From Pseudomonadota bacterium (GTDB lineage: Bacteria > Pseudomonadota > Alphaproteobacteria > MPNO01 > UBA2964), in assembly GCA_027624735.1 (NCBI GenBank), contig JAQBTY010000003.1, positions 1 through 39,462 of the forward strand: a DNA stretch of 39,462 nucleotides, read 5' to 3'. Every line of letters begins with the position of its first letter. Position 1 is the first letter of the stretch. Under the pieces are notes generated by a model that saw only the letters and a list, made by a program, of their open reading frames with translations, searched no databases and was not told the origin of the DNA. This document shows, one piece after another, positions 7,589 through 15,841 of this stretch. Made by a program: the position numbers and the translations under genes.

Positions 7589-8464
7589 TTACGCTGCCCG
7601 CACCGCATGCGCCGCCTCGGGCCGCACGCCCTGAACGGTAGTGCGCCGCAACAGCCGCCGCTCGCCGGCGGAAAAATCGGTCCGTGCGTGGTTGAGACAA
7701 CGATTGTCCCAGATCACGAAATCGCCCGGATTCCAGACATGCTCGTAAACAAAATCCGGCTTCTCAACATGGTCCAGCAGCCGATCGAGAATTTCATTGC
7801 CTTCCCCCTCGGGCAGGCCCTTCAGGCTGGTGGTCAGCAGGCGGCTTATATAAAGCACGGTGCGGCCGGTTTCCTCGTGGGCGATAAACACCGGATGGGC
7901 GAACGCATCATCCACCCGCGTGATCGCCAGGGTCTTCAGGATTTCCGGTGTGACGTGGCGACCGGCATAGTAGCCATGCTGCGCCTCCACATGGGCGAGG
8001 CGTTCCTTCAGATCGGCCGGCAGCGCGTCGTAGGCCTTATATAAATTCGCAAACAACGTGTTGCCGCCCGACGATGGAACCTCCAGCGCATACAACATAG
8101 TGTAGCGATAAGGATGTTCGTCATATTGCCCGTCCGAATGAAACATCATGTCGCCATCGGGCAGCGAGCCAATGGGTTCGCCGTCTTCACGGATGTTGGA
8201 GATCAGCATGATGGATTCGTGGGAGCGACGGCCTTCTTCCCGGCGCCCGGCATAGCGCGAGCGCAACGGCATCTCGCCCCAATGGGTGGCGAAGCGGATC
8301 TGGTCGGCTTCCGTCATGGTCTGGCCGGGAAACACCAGCACCTGGTGATCCAGCCACGCCTTATGGATCGCCCCATAGGCCGCAGCGTCCAGCACTGTCC
8401 CCAGATCGACACCGGTAATCCGCGCGCCGGTGGGGGCGTCCAATGGCGTAACAATGAGGGTCAA
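7589..8464 (-). CDS. TauD/TfdA-family Fe(II)/2-oxoglutarate dioxygenase, copy D (TTG start)
   Basis: This is the first gene of the five-gene operon. From a TTG at 8464 it encodes 291 residues that align with the paralogues from residue 1 (LIVTPLDAPTGARITGVDL). GGAGG stands 7 bases upstream of that TTG, and no ATG or GTG fits. The longer open frame (to 8623) crosses the promoter region and resembles nothing. The triad is H109-x-D111 (MMFHSDG) and H259 (NHARTDF), with the arginine strand ERRLLRRTT. It has a longer lid segment (VTPEILKTLAITRVDD) than copies A-C. Starting the operon with a rare TTG would lower its output relative to the downstream copies. Confidence 0.9.
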   Translation of the reverse strand: MTLIVTPLDAPTGARITGVDLGTVLDAAAYGAIHKAWLDHQVLVFPGQTMTEADQIRFATHWGEMPLRSRYAGRREEGRRSHESIMLISNIREDGEPIGSLPDGDMMFHSDGQYDEHPYRYTMLYALEVPSSGGNTLFANLYKAYDALPADLKERLAHVEAQHGYYAGRHVTPEILKTLAITRVDDAFAHPVFIAHEETGRTVLYISRLLTTSLKGLPEGEGNEILDRLLDHVEKPDFVYEHVWNPGDFVIWDNRCLNHARTDFSAGERRLLRRTTVQGVRPEAAHAVRAA

Positions 8465-8515
8465 AGACGAAGCCTCCTTATTGTTTGTCGCTCTACCGTT
8501 TCCCCGATTGCAGTC

Positions 8516-8545
8516 AGTATAGGCGAAAATCGGCGCCCACTCCAA
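8516..8545 (-). promoter_or_regulatory. Candidate promoter of the TauD operon
   Basis: On the minus strand TTGGAG (8540-8545) and TATACT (8516-8521) are 18 bases apart, with the -10 box matching five of six consensus bases. It lies about 52 bases ahead of the TTG start at 8464, consistent with a short leader. The -35 match is poor, which would suit an activated promoter. Confidence 0.35.
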
Positions 8546-8579
8546 GATCGGTTCCGCACCCGCGAAGCCAAGCCGGCGC

Positions 8580-8608
8580 TTGCCGCCCGGCGGAACGGAA
8601 CGTACTAT
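8580..8608 (+). promoter_or_regulatory. Candidate promoter of the second Bug receptor unit
   Basis: TTGCCG (8580-8585) and TACTAT (8603-8608) are spaced by 17 bases, about 50 bases ahead of the ATG at 8660. Each box matches four of six consensus bases. The 8465-8659 gap therefore can hold back-to-back promoters about 40 bp apart. Confidence 0.3.
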
Positions 8609-8659
8609 CCGCGCCTGATCCATAGGATAAATTCACGTCACCTTACAAGGGAGACCCCA

Positions 8660-9718
8660 ATGAAGAATATATCGATTCGTTCCGCAACGGCCGCTGCTCT
8701 GGTCACCACCCTGATGGCCGCTGGCCCCGCCGCGCAGGCTGACGCGGTCGCGGATTACTTCGAGGGCAAGAATCTAAGAATCCTGATCGGGTTCGGCGCC
8801 GGCGGCGGCTATGACACAACGACGCGGATATTCGCGCGGCATTTTTCCAAACATATGCCGGGCCACCCGACCATCGTGCCTCAGAACATGCCGGGCGCGG
8901 GCAGCATGAAGGTTGCAAACTTCATCTATAACGCGGCCCCCAAGGATGGGCTGACCATTGGCGTGTTTGCCTCCTCAACCGCGCTGGAACCGCTATTCGG
9001 CAACAAGAAGGCAAAATTCCAAACGTCGAAGTTCAACTGGCTGGGCAGCATGCACCAGGACACGGCGAGCTGCACCGTCTGGAAAGGCGCCGGCCAGAAT
9101 ATCCGGACGCTCGATGATCTGGTGAAAGCGAAGAAACCGGTCCTGTTCGGCTCGACCTCGCCGGCCGCCATCACCAGCCAGCATGCGCTGGTCCTGAAGA
9201 ACTATCTCGGCGCGCCGGTGAAAATCATCTATGGCTATAAGGGCAGCAAGGCGGTCAGCCTGGCGGTGCAGAACGGCGAGGTCCAAGGTCTTTGCGGCAT
9301 GTTCGAGAGTTCCGCCAGAGGCGCATTCAGTCAACTCATCGCGTCCGGCGACCTGAAGGTCTTCGTTCAGTTCGGGCCGGACCGGGCGGTGCCCTTCTTC
9401 GGTGACGCGACCCGGCTTTATTCGAAACTCAAAAGCGAAGCAGACCGGCCGGTGCTTGATCTGATCTACCGCCAGACCCAGCTTGCGCGCCCCATGGCGG
9501 CGCCACCGGGCGTCCCGTCCGACCGCGTCGCCGCGCTGCGCAAGGCTTTCATGGCGACCCTGAGAGACCCCGCGCTGGTTGCCGACGCGGCAAAACGGAA
9601 GATCGAGTTCAACCCCCTGTCAGCCACCGAAGCAATGGCCCTGTTCGCCAAATTCGAAGCGACGCCGAAACCGCTCATCCGCAAAGCGGCCGCCCTGATC
9701 GGTAAAAAAGTGAAATAA
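8660..9718 (+). CDS. Bug-type periplasmic solute receptor, second copy
   Basis: From the ATG at 8660 (AAGGGAG 7 bases upstream) the gene encodes 352 residues. A Sec signal peptide covers about residues 1-27 (cleavage near AAQA-DAV), followed by the Bug/TctC strand LRILIGFGAGGGYD. The MPGAG loop and NAAPKDG turn are the family ligand-contact region. It is a paralogue of the receptor at 2875 (shared IGFG-GGGY, VANFIYN/AANYMYN, and the APPG and IEFNP/IEIDP C-terminal landmarks) but keeps the normal P-G-A-G loop. It heads a rightward unit with the ornithine-cyclodeaminase-like gene 22 bp downstream. It should capture a small organic acid in the periplasm; no TctA/TctB permease is in the window. 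Confidence 0.9.
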   Translation: MKNISIRSATAAALVTTLMAAGPAAQADAVADYFEGKNLRILIGFGAGGGYDTTTRIFARHFSKHMPGHPTIVPQNMPGAGSMKVANFIYNAAPKDGLTIGVFASSTALEPLFGNKKAKFQTSKFNWLGSMHQDTASCTVWKGAGQNIRTLDDLVKAKKPVLFGSTSPAAITSQHALVLKNYLGAPVKIIYGYKGSKAVSLAVQNGEVQGLCGMFESSARGAFSQLIASGDLKVFVQFGPDRAVPFFGDATRLYSKLKSEADRPVLDLIYRQTQLARPMAAPPGVPSDRVAALRKAFMATLRDPALVADAAKRKIEFNPLSATEAMALFAKFEATPKPLIRKAAALIGKKVK

Positions 9719-9740
9719 TACCCCGGGGAAAGAGCAATCC

Positions 9741-10835
9741 ATGACCATCGAAAGACCGAACCGCAACGCCATCCTTTTTCTTGGACCCGACGAAATCAAG
9801 GGCTTGATCTCCATGGAAGAGGCGGTCGCGGCCATCGAACAGGGCTATCGCGAGGCTGACGAGTTTCCCATCGGCAATGCGCCGCGCCGTCGGGTCCATT
9901 CACCGGAAGGCGTCAGGGTATCAAACTTCCCGGGCGGCATTCCGGGGCTTGGCGTCATCGGATCGCTGACCCGGGCCGAAATGGTCAGCCACGAAGGAGA
10001 AAACCAGTCCTACCCCTATCGCGAGCACCCCGTGTATTTGCTGTGGAATTCAGCGACAGCCAAACTCGACGGCATGATGATGGGGGAGATTTTCGACGAC
10101 CGAACCGGCTTTACCAGCATCATGGCGTTTCGCACCGGCGCCACCACCGGGGTTGGGGTCAAGGCGCTGTCACGCGAAGATTCCCATGTCTTCGGGCTGT
10201 TCGGATCGGGCGGCCAGGCGGTCAACAAGATCCTCGCCATCAACGCCGTGCGTGATATCCACAAGGTCAAGGTTTACAGCCGAAATCCGGCAAACCGCCT
10301 TGCCTTCTGCGAAAAAATGGCCTTGATGATCGGCAAGGAAATCGTGCCGGTCGAGACCCCGGAAGAGGTCATCAAGGGCTCCGATGTGGTGATTTCCGCC
10401 ACCGATTCAAACGTACCGGTATTCGACGGCTCGCTGATTGAACCGGGCCAGCATGTGGTCACCGTTGTCGGATCCAACTCCGCCCTTGTCGAAGGCGGCT
10501 GGCTGAAAAGCGGCAGACGCGAAAACGACGATGAGTTGGTCCGCCGCGCCGATGTGATCGTGGTCAATCATGTGGAATCGGTCACCATGGAAAAACAGGC
10601 CGGTCTTTATGACCCCATGCAGCAGGGCATTATTACCGAGGACGACATTCACTCATTGGGGTCCGTGCTGGCCGGAACCCATCCGGGGCGCACCAGCGAC
10701 GAACAGATCACCTATCATTTCAACAATAACGGTACCGCGGCGGCCGATATGGCGCTGGCCAAGATCGTGTTCGAGCGCGCCAAACTAGACGGCCGCGGAA
10801 CTGAGCTCGATATTCCGGTTCCGGGCATGCAATAA
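9741..10835 (+). CDS. Ornithine cyclodeaminase / mu-crystallin family protein
   Basis: The 364-residue protein has the family's N-terminal substrate domain followed by a Rossmann NAD(P) domain with a glycine-rich loop (GLFGSGGQAVNK, about residues 152-163). After the second strand comes VYSRNPANR, the NAD(P)-specificity turn. GGGGAAAGAG precedes the ATG. Members include ornithine cyclodeaminase, alanine dehydrogenase, ketimine reductase and delta-1-pyrroline-2-carboxylate reductase, all acting on C-N bonds of amino acids or imines. It lies between a Bug receptor and a MarR regulator, opposite the TauD operon. It may process an imine or amino acid released by that pathway; true ornithine cyclodeaminase activity is not implied. 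Confidence 0.85.
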   Translation: MTIERPNRNAILFLGPDEIKGLISMEEAVAAIEQGYREADEFPIGNAPRRRVHSPEGVRVSNFPGGIPGLGVIGSLTRAEMVSHEGENQSYPYREHPVYLLWNSATAKLDGMMMGEIFDDRTGFTSIMAFRTGATTGVGVKALSREDSHVFGLFGSGGQAVNKILAINAVRDIHKVKVYSRNPANRLAFCEKMALMIGKEIVPVETPEEVIKGSDVVISATDSNVPVFDGSLIEPGQHVVTVVGSNSALVEGGWLKSGRRENDDELVRRADVIVVNHVESVTMEKQAGLYDPMQQGIITEDDIHSLGSVLAGTHPGRTSDEQITYHFNNNGTAAADMALAKIVFERAKLDGRGTELDIPVPGMQ

Positions 10836-10874
10836 TTTGAGGCCGTTGGCACCATTCCACAGTAGTGACGACCC

Positions 10875-11345
10875 ATGACATACGCTTCTTCCCTCGCGCC
10901 AACAGAACAAGAACATATGGCCGACGATCTTCTGTCGGACGTCCACGTCCTGGCCAATCTGATCGGCCGGGCGTTCTCGGGTCAACTCGACGGCACGTTC
11001 GGCATGTCGGTGCCGGAATGGCGGGTGCTGCTGACGCTGGCGCGTCATCCGGGCCTTACAGCGGCGGAAATCACCAATCGCTGGGCAATGGACAAAATGG
11101 CGATCAGCCGGGCCATCCAGCGGCTGGAAAGTGACGGCCATATAAGCCGCGACCGCAACCCCAGCGACCGGCGCAGCTACAAGTTGGGGCTTACCGCCTC
11201 GGGCCACGCCCTGCATCAGAAAATTCTGCCCGCCGCCAATAAGCGGGATCGGGAATTCGTCTCCTGCCTCACACGTGAGGAGCTGGCCGGTCTGCGCGGC
11301 TCGCTCGAGAAGCTGATCGCCCACGCCGGGGACTTGCGCGGCTGA
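10875..11345 (+). CDS. MarR-family transcriptional regulator
   Basis: The 156-residue protein has the MarR winged-helix layout: a dimerisation helix (about 17-35), the recognition region LTAAEITNRWAMDKMAISRAIQRLE (about 56-80), and the wing DRNPSDRRSYKLGLTASG with the D-R-R signature (about 87-104). MarR proteins usually repress nearby degradative or efflux genes until a small aromatic or phenolic ligand binds. It is 39 bp after the cyclodeaminase-like gene and is the only DNA-binding regulator in the window. It is therefore the best candidate to control the two divergent catabolic units, though this is inference. The ATG has no strong ribosome site; an ATG at 10917 is an alternative. Confidence 0.9.
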   Translation: MTYASSLAPTEQEHMADDLLSDVHVLANLIGRAFSGQLDGTFGMSVPEWRVLLTLARHPGLTAAEITNRWAMDKMAISRAIQRLESDGHISRDRNPSDRRSYKLGLTASGHALHQKILPAANKRDREFVSCLTREELAGLRGSLEKLIAHAGDLRG

Positions 11346-11452
11346 AGACGGGGATCACGCTTACCAGCAACGTACCTGATTTACGGGTTGGAAAGGACGC
11401 TTGGCTACTCTTGGCGGGATTCTTGCAATCTCAGCCCCAAGGGTAGGCCCCT

Positions 11453-13210
11453 GTGACACCGCATATTGGTACAATCCAACCACACCAGGCTGTAACACGG
11501 GGCTTCGATACCAGAGCGTGGGCCGCCCTCGCGTTCACCGTGACGAGTACATTCCTGATTCTGCTGTATTTTCACGACCGATTTTGGTTCTCGCGAGATG
11601 ATGGGTATTACGCCGAGATCGCGGCGCGCATCATCGCCGGCGATGTGATCCATCGCGACGTACAGGCGCTCCATACCGGGCTGATCTATTTTACCAACGC
11701 ACTGGCTCTTAAACTGTTTGGCGGAGATTTCATCAGCCTGCGTTATCCGCTGATCGCGGCTGGCGTCGTACAGGCGATATTGGCCTACCTGATCCTCGTC
11801 CCGCGCGGGATCGTGCCAGCCATGGTTGCCGGATTTGCCGGGGCGTCCCTGTCCGTTGTCCAGTTCTATAACCCCACCGCGCACTGGTACTGCGTACCGA
11901 TTTTCTTCGCCATCGTGATGGCTGTGGGTCCCACGGGTAGGGCGTGGCGCTGGCGGCTGGAGATCATCGGGGCGCTGCTGGCGACCTTGTTCCTTTACCG
12001 CCAGCTTACCGGCGTGTTCGTCGCCATCGGCGTGCTGACCTATCTGTTTCTCGACACGACGGAGGCGGAGCGGCGCGACCGACAGACTTGCTGGCTTGCG
12101 CGCACGATGATCGTCGTCATGGCGGCTGGCGTCTTTGCGTATCTCAGCGGCAAGGCGGATCCGGTAGCCTGGCTCGCCTTTGGCATCTGGCCTCTCCTTG
12201 TATTGCTGCGCGCCTGTTTCACGGTGACCATGGATAACCGCCATGGCGCCACCCTGTTGGGACGGCTTGCCGTGGGTGGCGCTGCCGCATTCATGCCACT
12301 GCTGGTCTACCATCTTGCGACCGGCTCGTTCGGTGCCTGGATGACCGATTCCTTCTTCGATGCCATTGCTCTGGGTGAGTTCTCTTATCAGAAGACAGCG
12401 CGATATGGCCTCTTCGCGCTTGTCGCGCTCAAGCAACTCGGCGATCCCAGCCGCTTGGGTGCGTTTCTAAACGGGCTCTATTGGCCAGTGCTAATTTTCG
12501 CCACCATGGCGCTGGGCATCGCCACTATAATCCGGCTTTACCGCCAGCCATTGGCCAGCGCGCCCAGTTTCGGCGAAACCGGCATGGCGCTGCCGTTCCT
12601 CGGCGTCTTTTATGGCCTCGTCGCGGTGCACTACCAGGACCCAGCCTATCTCTATTTTATCGCTGGCGTGACTGCCGCCGCGCTGCTCTGGTATGGCGCG
12701 GGATTGAGGCCCCCCTATCGCGCAGCCTTAATCGCCGCTGTTGCTTTACAGGCGGCAACAGGGCTGGCTTTTCACGCCGCCCAGCCGATCTCGCGCAGTT
12801 ACGCAAGCATGCTGGCCGGTGAGCGTGTGCCGGTGGTGAAGAGCAACCATGCGGCCCTGGCCGGCCTGTCCATGACTGCGAGCGATAAGGAGGCCCTGCT
12901 CGCTCTCATCGACCGGTACACCAAGCCGGATGACGCGATTCTCGCCATCCCGTCCAATGCCGATCTTTATTTTCTCTCGGGGCGGCGGAATCCGCTGCCC
13001 TATATGTTTGTGCCGTTTGGCGTCCGCGACGACGCGACAACAACTCAGGCGCTCAAGACCCTCGACGCCGATCCGCCGCGGCTGGTATTCCACGTGCCCG
13101 CGTTGCCCTACAATACCGCCCATACCAACCGGATCATGGATTTCGTGCGTACCGGCTACAACCATATCGCCACGTTGCGCGAGTTCGTCATCTATCTCCG
13201 GCGCGACTGA
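11453..13210 (+). CDS. Polytopic membrane protein, GT-C/GT39-like glycosyltransferase fold
   Basis: The 585-residue protein has about ten hydrophobic segments. The first extracytoplasmic loop carries RDDGYYAEIAARI, the acidic pair typical of GT-C enzymes (GT39/ArnT/PMT-like) that use polyprenyl-phosphate sugars. It is followed by the conserved pattern VIHRDV-H-G-IYFTNALALKLFGG-F-LRYP. A soluble C-terminal domain of about 150 residues follows the last membrane segment. The assigned start is a GTG with a loose AAGGGTAGG upstream. Sugar donor and acceptor cannot be told. It shows no evident link to the catabolic genes; a candidate terminator follows it. Confidence 0.65.
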   Translation: MTPHIGTIQPHQAVTRGFDTRAWAALAFTVTSTFLILLYFHDRFWFSRDDGYYAEIAARIIAGDVIHRDVQALHTGLIYFTNALALKLFGGDFISLRYPLIAAGVVQAILAYLILVPRGIVPAMVAGFAGASLSVVQFYNPTAHWYCVPIFFAIVMAVGPTGRAWRWRLEIIGALLATLFLYRQLTGVFVAIGVLTYLFLDTTEAERRDRQTCWLARTMIVVMAAGVFAYLSGKADPVAWLAFGIWPLLVLLRACFTVTMDNRHGATLLGRLAVGGAAAFMPLLVYHLATGSFGAWMTDSFFDAIALGEFSYQKTARYGLFALVALKQLGDPSRLGAFLNGLYWPVLIFATMALGIATIIRLYRQPLASAPSFGETGMALPFLGVFYGLVAVHYQDPAYLYFIAGVTAAALLWYGAGLRPPYRAALIAAVALQAATGLAFHAAQPISRSYASMLAGERVPVVKSNHAALAGLSMTASDKEALLALIDRYTKPDDAILAIPSNADLYFLSGRRNPLPYMFVPFGVRDDATTTQALKTLDADPPRLVFHVPALPYNTAHTNRIMDFVRTGYNHIATLREFVIYLRRD

Positions 13211-13279
13211 CAACTGGCCGGTTCCGCCTCAACACGCGTCGAACAGGCACCATGAAAATTTGTTAGACCGACCCCACAG

Positions 13280-13318
13280 ACCTCGCCGCGATGATCGCGT
13301 CGTGGTATAGTTTTTTTT
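13280..13318 (+). terminator. Possible imperfect terminator after the membrane protein gene
   Basis: An interrupted stem (ACC/GGT, CG/CG and CGCG/CGCG pairs separated by two mismatches, loop ATGAT) spans 13280-13306. It is followed after four bases by eight T (13311-13318). The stem mismatches and the short offset to the T-run make it a moderate candidate. Confidence 0.4.
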
Positions 13319-13354
13319 CTGACGGACCCAACAACACCCCAAGCGATTTTTCAT

Positions 13355-14638
13355 ATGGCGGATACAGTCCAGCCCGACGGCATGGCCGATGACAGGCCCC
13401 AATCCTTCGCAGCCATGCGCCATCCCGGCGCGCGCGCCTATCTGATCGGCGGCGCGCTGGCGATGATGGCCGACAGCATAGAACACGTGATCAGCTACTG
13501 GATGATCTATGAAAAGTTTCATTCCCCCATGCTGGGCGGGTTCGCCATCCTGTCGCACTGGCTGCCGTTCCTGCTGTTTTCAGTCTGGGCCGGCGGATTG
13601 GCGGACCGGTTCGACCCGCGCCGCATCATCCAGTGGGGCATGGTGCTGTTCATGCTGGTGTCGTTCGGCTGGGGCGTTCTGTTCCTGACCGATACGCTGG
13701 AGATGTGGCACGCCGCGGTGCTGCTGGTCATTCACGGCATCGCAGGGGTTTTGTGGGCGCCGGCGGGTCAGCTTCTGGTCCATGACATCGTCGGCGGCAA
13801 ACAGCTGCAAAGCGCCATTCGCACCATGGCGACGACCCGCACGCTGGGCCTGCTGCTGGGACCGGCGATCGGCGGCGGGCTGATGATCTGGCTCGGGCCG
13901 ACGTACGGCATTTTCGTCAACATCCTGATCTATCTGCCGCTGACCCTCTGGCTGTGGAAAGCGCCCTACGGCCCCGCCTTTCGCAAGGAAGAACGACCGG
14001 CGGCCAGCAAGCTAGGCGGGTTTGCCGACATCGTGGCGACGCTCGCGGCCATAAAGGACACCCCCGTCATCATCACCATGATCGCCGTCGCCGGCGTATC
14101 GTCTTTCATCGTCGGCAATGCCTATCAGGGGCAGATGCCGGCCTTCGCCGAAGCGCTCGGCTATGGCGGCGCGGGTATGTTCTACAGCCTGCTGTTCACC
14201 GCCAACGCCATCGGCGCGCTGACCGCGGGCGTGGTGCTGGAAACCGGCGGATTTCTATCGGCCCGTCCGCGACCGGTCTTTATCATGGTCATCCTGTGGT
14301 GCGGCGCCATGATCGGGTTCGCCGCGACCAAGAGTTATCCAATGGCGTTTTTCCTGCTGTTCATGGCGGGCTTTCTCAATTTGTCGTTCAGCTCCATGTC
14401 GCGGGCGCTGGTTCAGCTCAACGCGCCGCCCGCCCTTCGCGGCCGGGTGATCGGGCTCTACAATATGTCGGATCTGGGGCTGCGCTCGTTCAGCGGCCTG
14501 ACGGTCGGGTTCGGCGGCAGCCTGATCGGCATCCACTGGTCGCTGGGCCTCAGCGCGGCGCTGCTGGGCGTGGTCGTCATGGCGATGATGCTGGTCATGC
14601 TGCGCAAAATGCCGGACGGAAGCACGGCCGGCGGCTGA
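13355..14638 (+). CDS. MFS transporter, exporter-like (MFS_3 type)
   Basis: The 427-residue protein has twelve predicted membrane helices in two halves, with a cytoplasmic stretch in the middle (about residues 205-225). The loop between helices 2 and 3 is GGLADRFDPRR, the MFS motif G-x-x-x-D-R-x-x-R/K-x-x. The second half repeats a weaker form, and a further PPALRGRVIGLYNM landmark near residue 350 is typical of MFS_3/EntS-like exporters. No clear ribosome site precedes the ATG at 13355; an ATG at 13382 is possible. It is convergent with the LLM gene. It could export a pathway intermediate or a toxic compound, but sequence alone does not tell. Confidence 0.85.
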   Translation: MADTVQPDGMADDRPQSFAAMRHPGARAYLIGGALAMMADSIEHVISYWMIYEKFHSPMLGGFAILSHWLPFLLFSVWAGGLADRFDPRRIIQWGMVLFMLVSFGWGVLFLTDTLEMWHAAVLLVIHGIAGVLWAPAGQLLVHDIVGGKQLQSAIRTMATTRTLGLLLGPAIGGGLMIWLGPTYGIFVNILIYLPLTLWLWKAPYGPAFRKEERPAASKLGGFADIVATLAAIKDTPVIITMIAVAGVSSFIVGNAYQGQMPAFAEALGYGGAGMFYSLLFTANAIGALTAGVVLETGGFLSARPRPVFIMVILWCGAMIGFAATKSYPMAFFLLFMAGFLNLSFSSMSRALVQLNAPPALRGRVIGLYNMSDLGLRSFSGLTVGFGGSLIGIHWSLGLSAALLGVVVMAMMLVMLRKMPDGSTAGG

Positions 14639-14693
14639 ACGGAGGCCGGCGTGCCAGACGGATTGCCATTGTACAGGCGATGGTATCGCCCTC

Positions 14694-15677
14694 CTACCCG
14701 CCGGTGAATTGTCGGATTACCCGTAACGCGAGGGACTTTTCTTCCTCGCTGCCGCTGACCTGGATCACCGGTTCCTGCAGGCCGGCTTCGAGATAGGCTT
14801 CGAGGCATTTGGCGCACTCGGCGGGCGTGCCGGCGACACCGAACGCCTCGACGGCGTCGTCGGGCACCAGGCTCGCGGCCTTATCGAGATCGCGGTCCGC
14901 CACGGCGTCGATGATGGCATCCTGGTCGATGGGAATACCCGCGGCCTTGATGTTTTCCGCCATCAGCCGGTTACGGAACAGGAAGCCGAGCTTGCGGCGC
15001 ACATTTTCCCGCGCCGACTTTCCGTCACCCGACACGGCGAAATGGATGTTCCCGGCGTTGCGCAGTTTGGCGGGATCGCGGCCCGATTCCCTGGCGCCTT
15101 GTTCGAACAGGGCGAGACAATGGGACACGAACGCCACCGAGAAGCCGGCGGACAGCAATATCCCGTCGGCGGTGTTGCCCGCCGCCTTCGCCACATCGCT
15201 GCCAAGTGCTGTGACAAAGATGGGGATTTCAGGCGGTCGAAAAGACATCCGCGCGCCGCTCAGCAGATAGGATTCTGTATAGCTTTCGGTGGGTTCGGTG
15301 GTCCACAGGGAGCGCAAATCCGCAATGTAATCTTCCACCGCCCTCACCCCGTCCTGCGGGTCCTTGCCAGATTCTTTCAGATCCAGCGTGTTGCCGACGG
15401 CGACGGACACCGCCACCCGCCCGGGATAGGCTTCGGCCATGGTGGCCAGCGACATGGCGGTGGGTGTGGGGTGAAACAGATAGGGCGTCACCGCGGCGGG
15501 AATAACGGTCGCACGTTCGGTCGCCCCGGCAAACGCCATGCAGGACACCAGCGCCTCGCGATAGCCGATATGTTCGGTCATCCACAGCCCGGTCACGCCT
15601 GCCTGCTCCGCCTGCCGGCAGATCTCGATGGTTTCGTTGATGGTGTCGAACCCATCGAACCGGATGCCGATGCCCAT
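14694..15677 (-). CDS. LLM-class flavin/F420-dependent oxidoreductase, copy 1
   Basis: The 327-residue TIM-barrel protein belongs to the luciferase-like monooxygenase superfamily. It opens with the first strand (GIGIRFDGFD), then GLWMTEHIGYREA (about residues 31-43), PYLFHPTPTAMSLATMAE and YPGRVAVSVAVGN (about 98-112), the regions that cradle the isoalloxazine or deazaflavin ring. The start at 15677 has AGGGAGA upstream; a longer frame runs into the repeat element. It is paralogous to copy 2, sharing the C-terminal pattern VI-VSGS-EE---AL-VIR-FTGG. F420 dependence is inferred from the adjacent F420 gene set; FMN use is possible. It is the last gene of the four-gene leftward operon. Confidence 0.8.
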   Translation of the reverse strand: MGIGIRFDGFDTINETIEICRQAEQAGVTGLWMTEHIGYREALVSCMAFAGATERATVIPAAVTPYLFHPTPTAMSLATMAEAYPGRVAVSVAVGNTLDLKESGKDPQDGVRAVEDYIADLRSLWTTEPTESYTESYLLSGARMSFRPPEIPIFVTALGSDVAKAAGNTADGILLSAGFSVAFVSHCLALFEQGARESGRDPAKLRNAGNIHFAVSGDGKSARENVRRKLGFLFRNRLMAENIKAAGIPIDQDAIIDAVADRDLDKAASLVPDDAVEAFGVAGTPAECAKCLEAYLEAGLQEPVIQVSGSEEEKSLALRVIRQFTGG

Positions 15678-15698
15678 GGTTATTGTCTCCCTGTAAGG

Positions 15699-15817
15699 CC
15701 CCTCACCCTTCCCACGACACAAGCGTGTCGCGGGTCCCTCCCCTCTCCCGCGAGCGGGAGAGGGTTACTAAGCCTTAGCGAGCCAACGGGCGAGCCTAGG
15801 CGCAGTTGGGTGAGGGG
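15699..15817. repeat. Intergenic palindromic element with nested hairpins
   Basis: The ends CCCCTCACCC (15699-15708) and GGGTGAGGGG (15808-15817) are perfect inverted repeats. Inside are CGACAC/GTGTCG (15715-15730, 4-base loop) and CCTCTCCCGC/GCGGGAGAGG (15742-15763, 2-base centre). This 119-bp cloverleaf fills most of the 164-bp gap between the two LLM genes. It resembles the CCCTCACCC...GGGTGAGGG repeat families scattered between genes in many Proteobacteria. It has no transposase and no U-run, so it probably acts on mRNA stability or is simply a dispersed repeat. Confidence 0.8.
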
Positions 15818-15841
15818 AAATTTCATGTCCTAAATCTAACG

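Noticed and set aside
8114-8659. Extension of the second Bug gene upstream into the TauD operon
   Set aside because: The signal peptide and ribosome site place the start at 8660; upstream codons run antisense to a dioxygenase gene.
9741-10835. Calling the gene ornithine cyclodeaminase outright
   Set aside because: The family is functionally broad and no ornithine or arginine pathway genes are near.
11405-12436. Leftward 343-codon frame opposite the GT-C-like gene
   Set aside because: Composition is charged and Arg/His/Gln-rich without a fold signature, whereas the plus strand codes a clear membrane protein.
15699-15817. Intrinsic terminator between the LLM genes
   Set aside because: Hairpins are strong but no T-run follows in the direction of transcription, and the outer repeats indicate a REP-like element.
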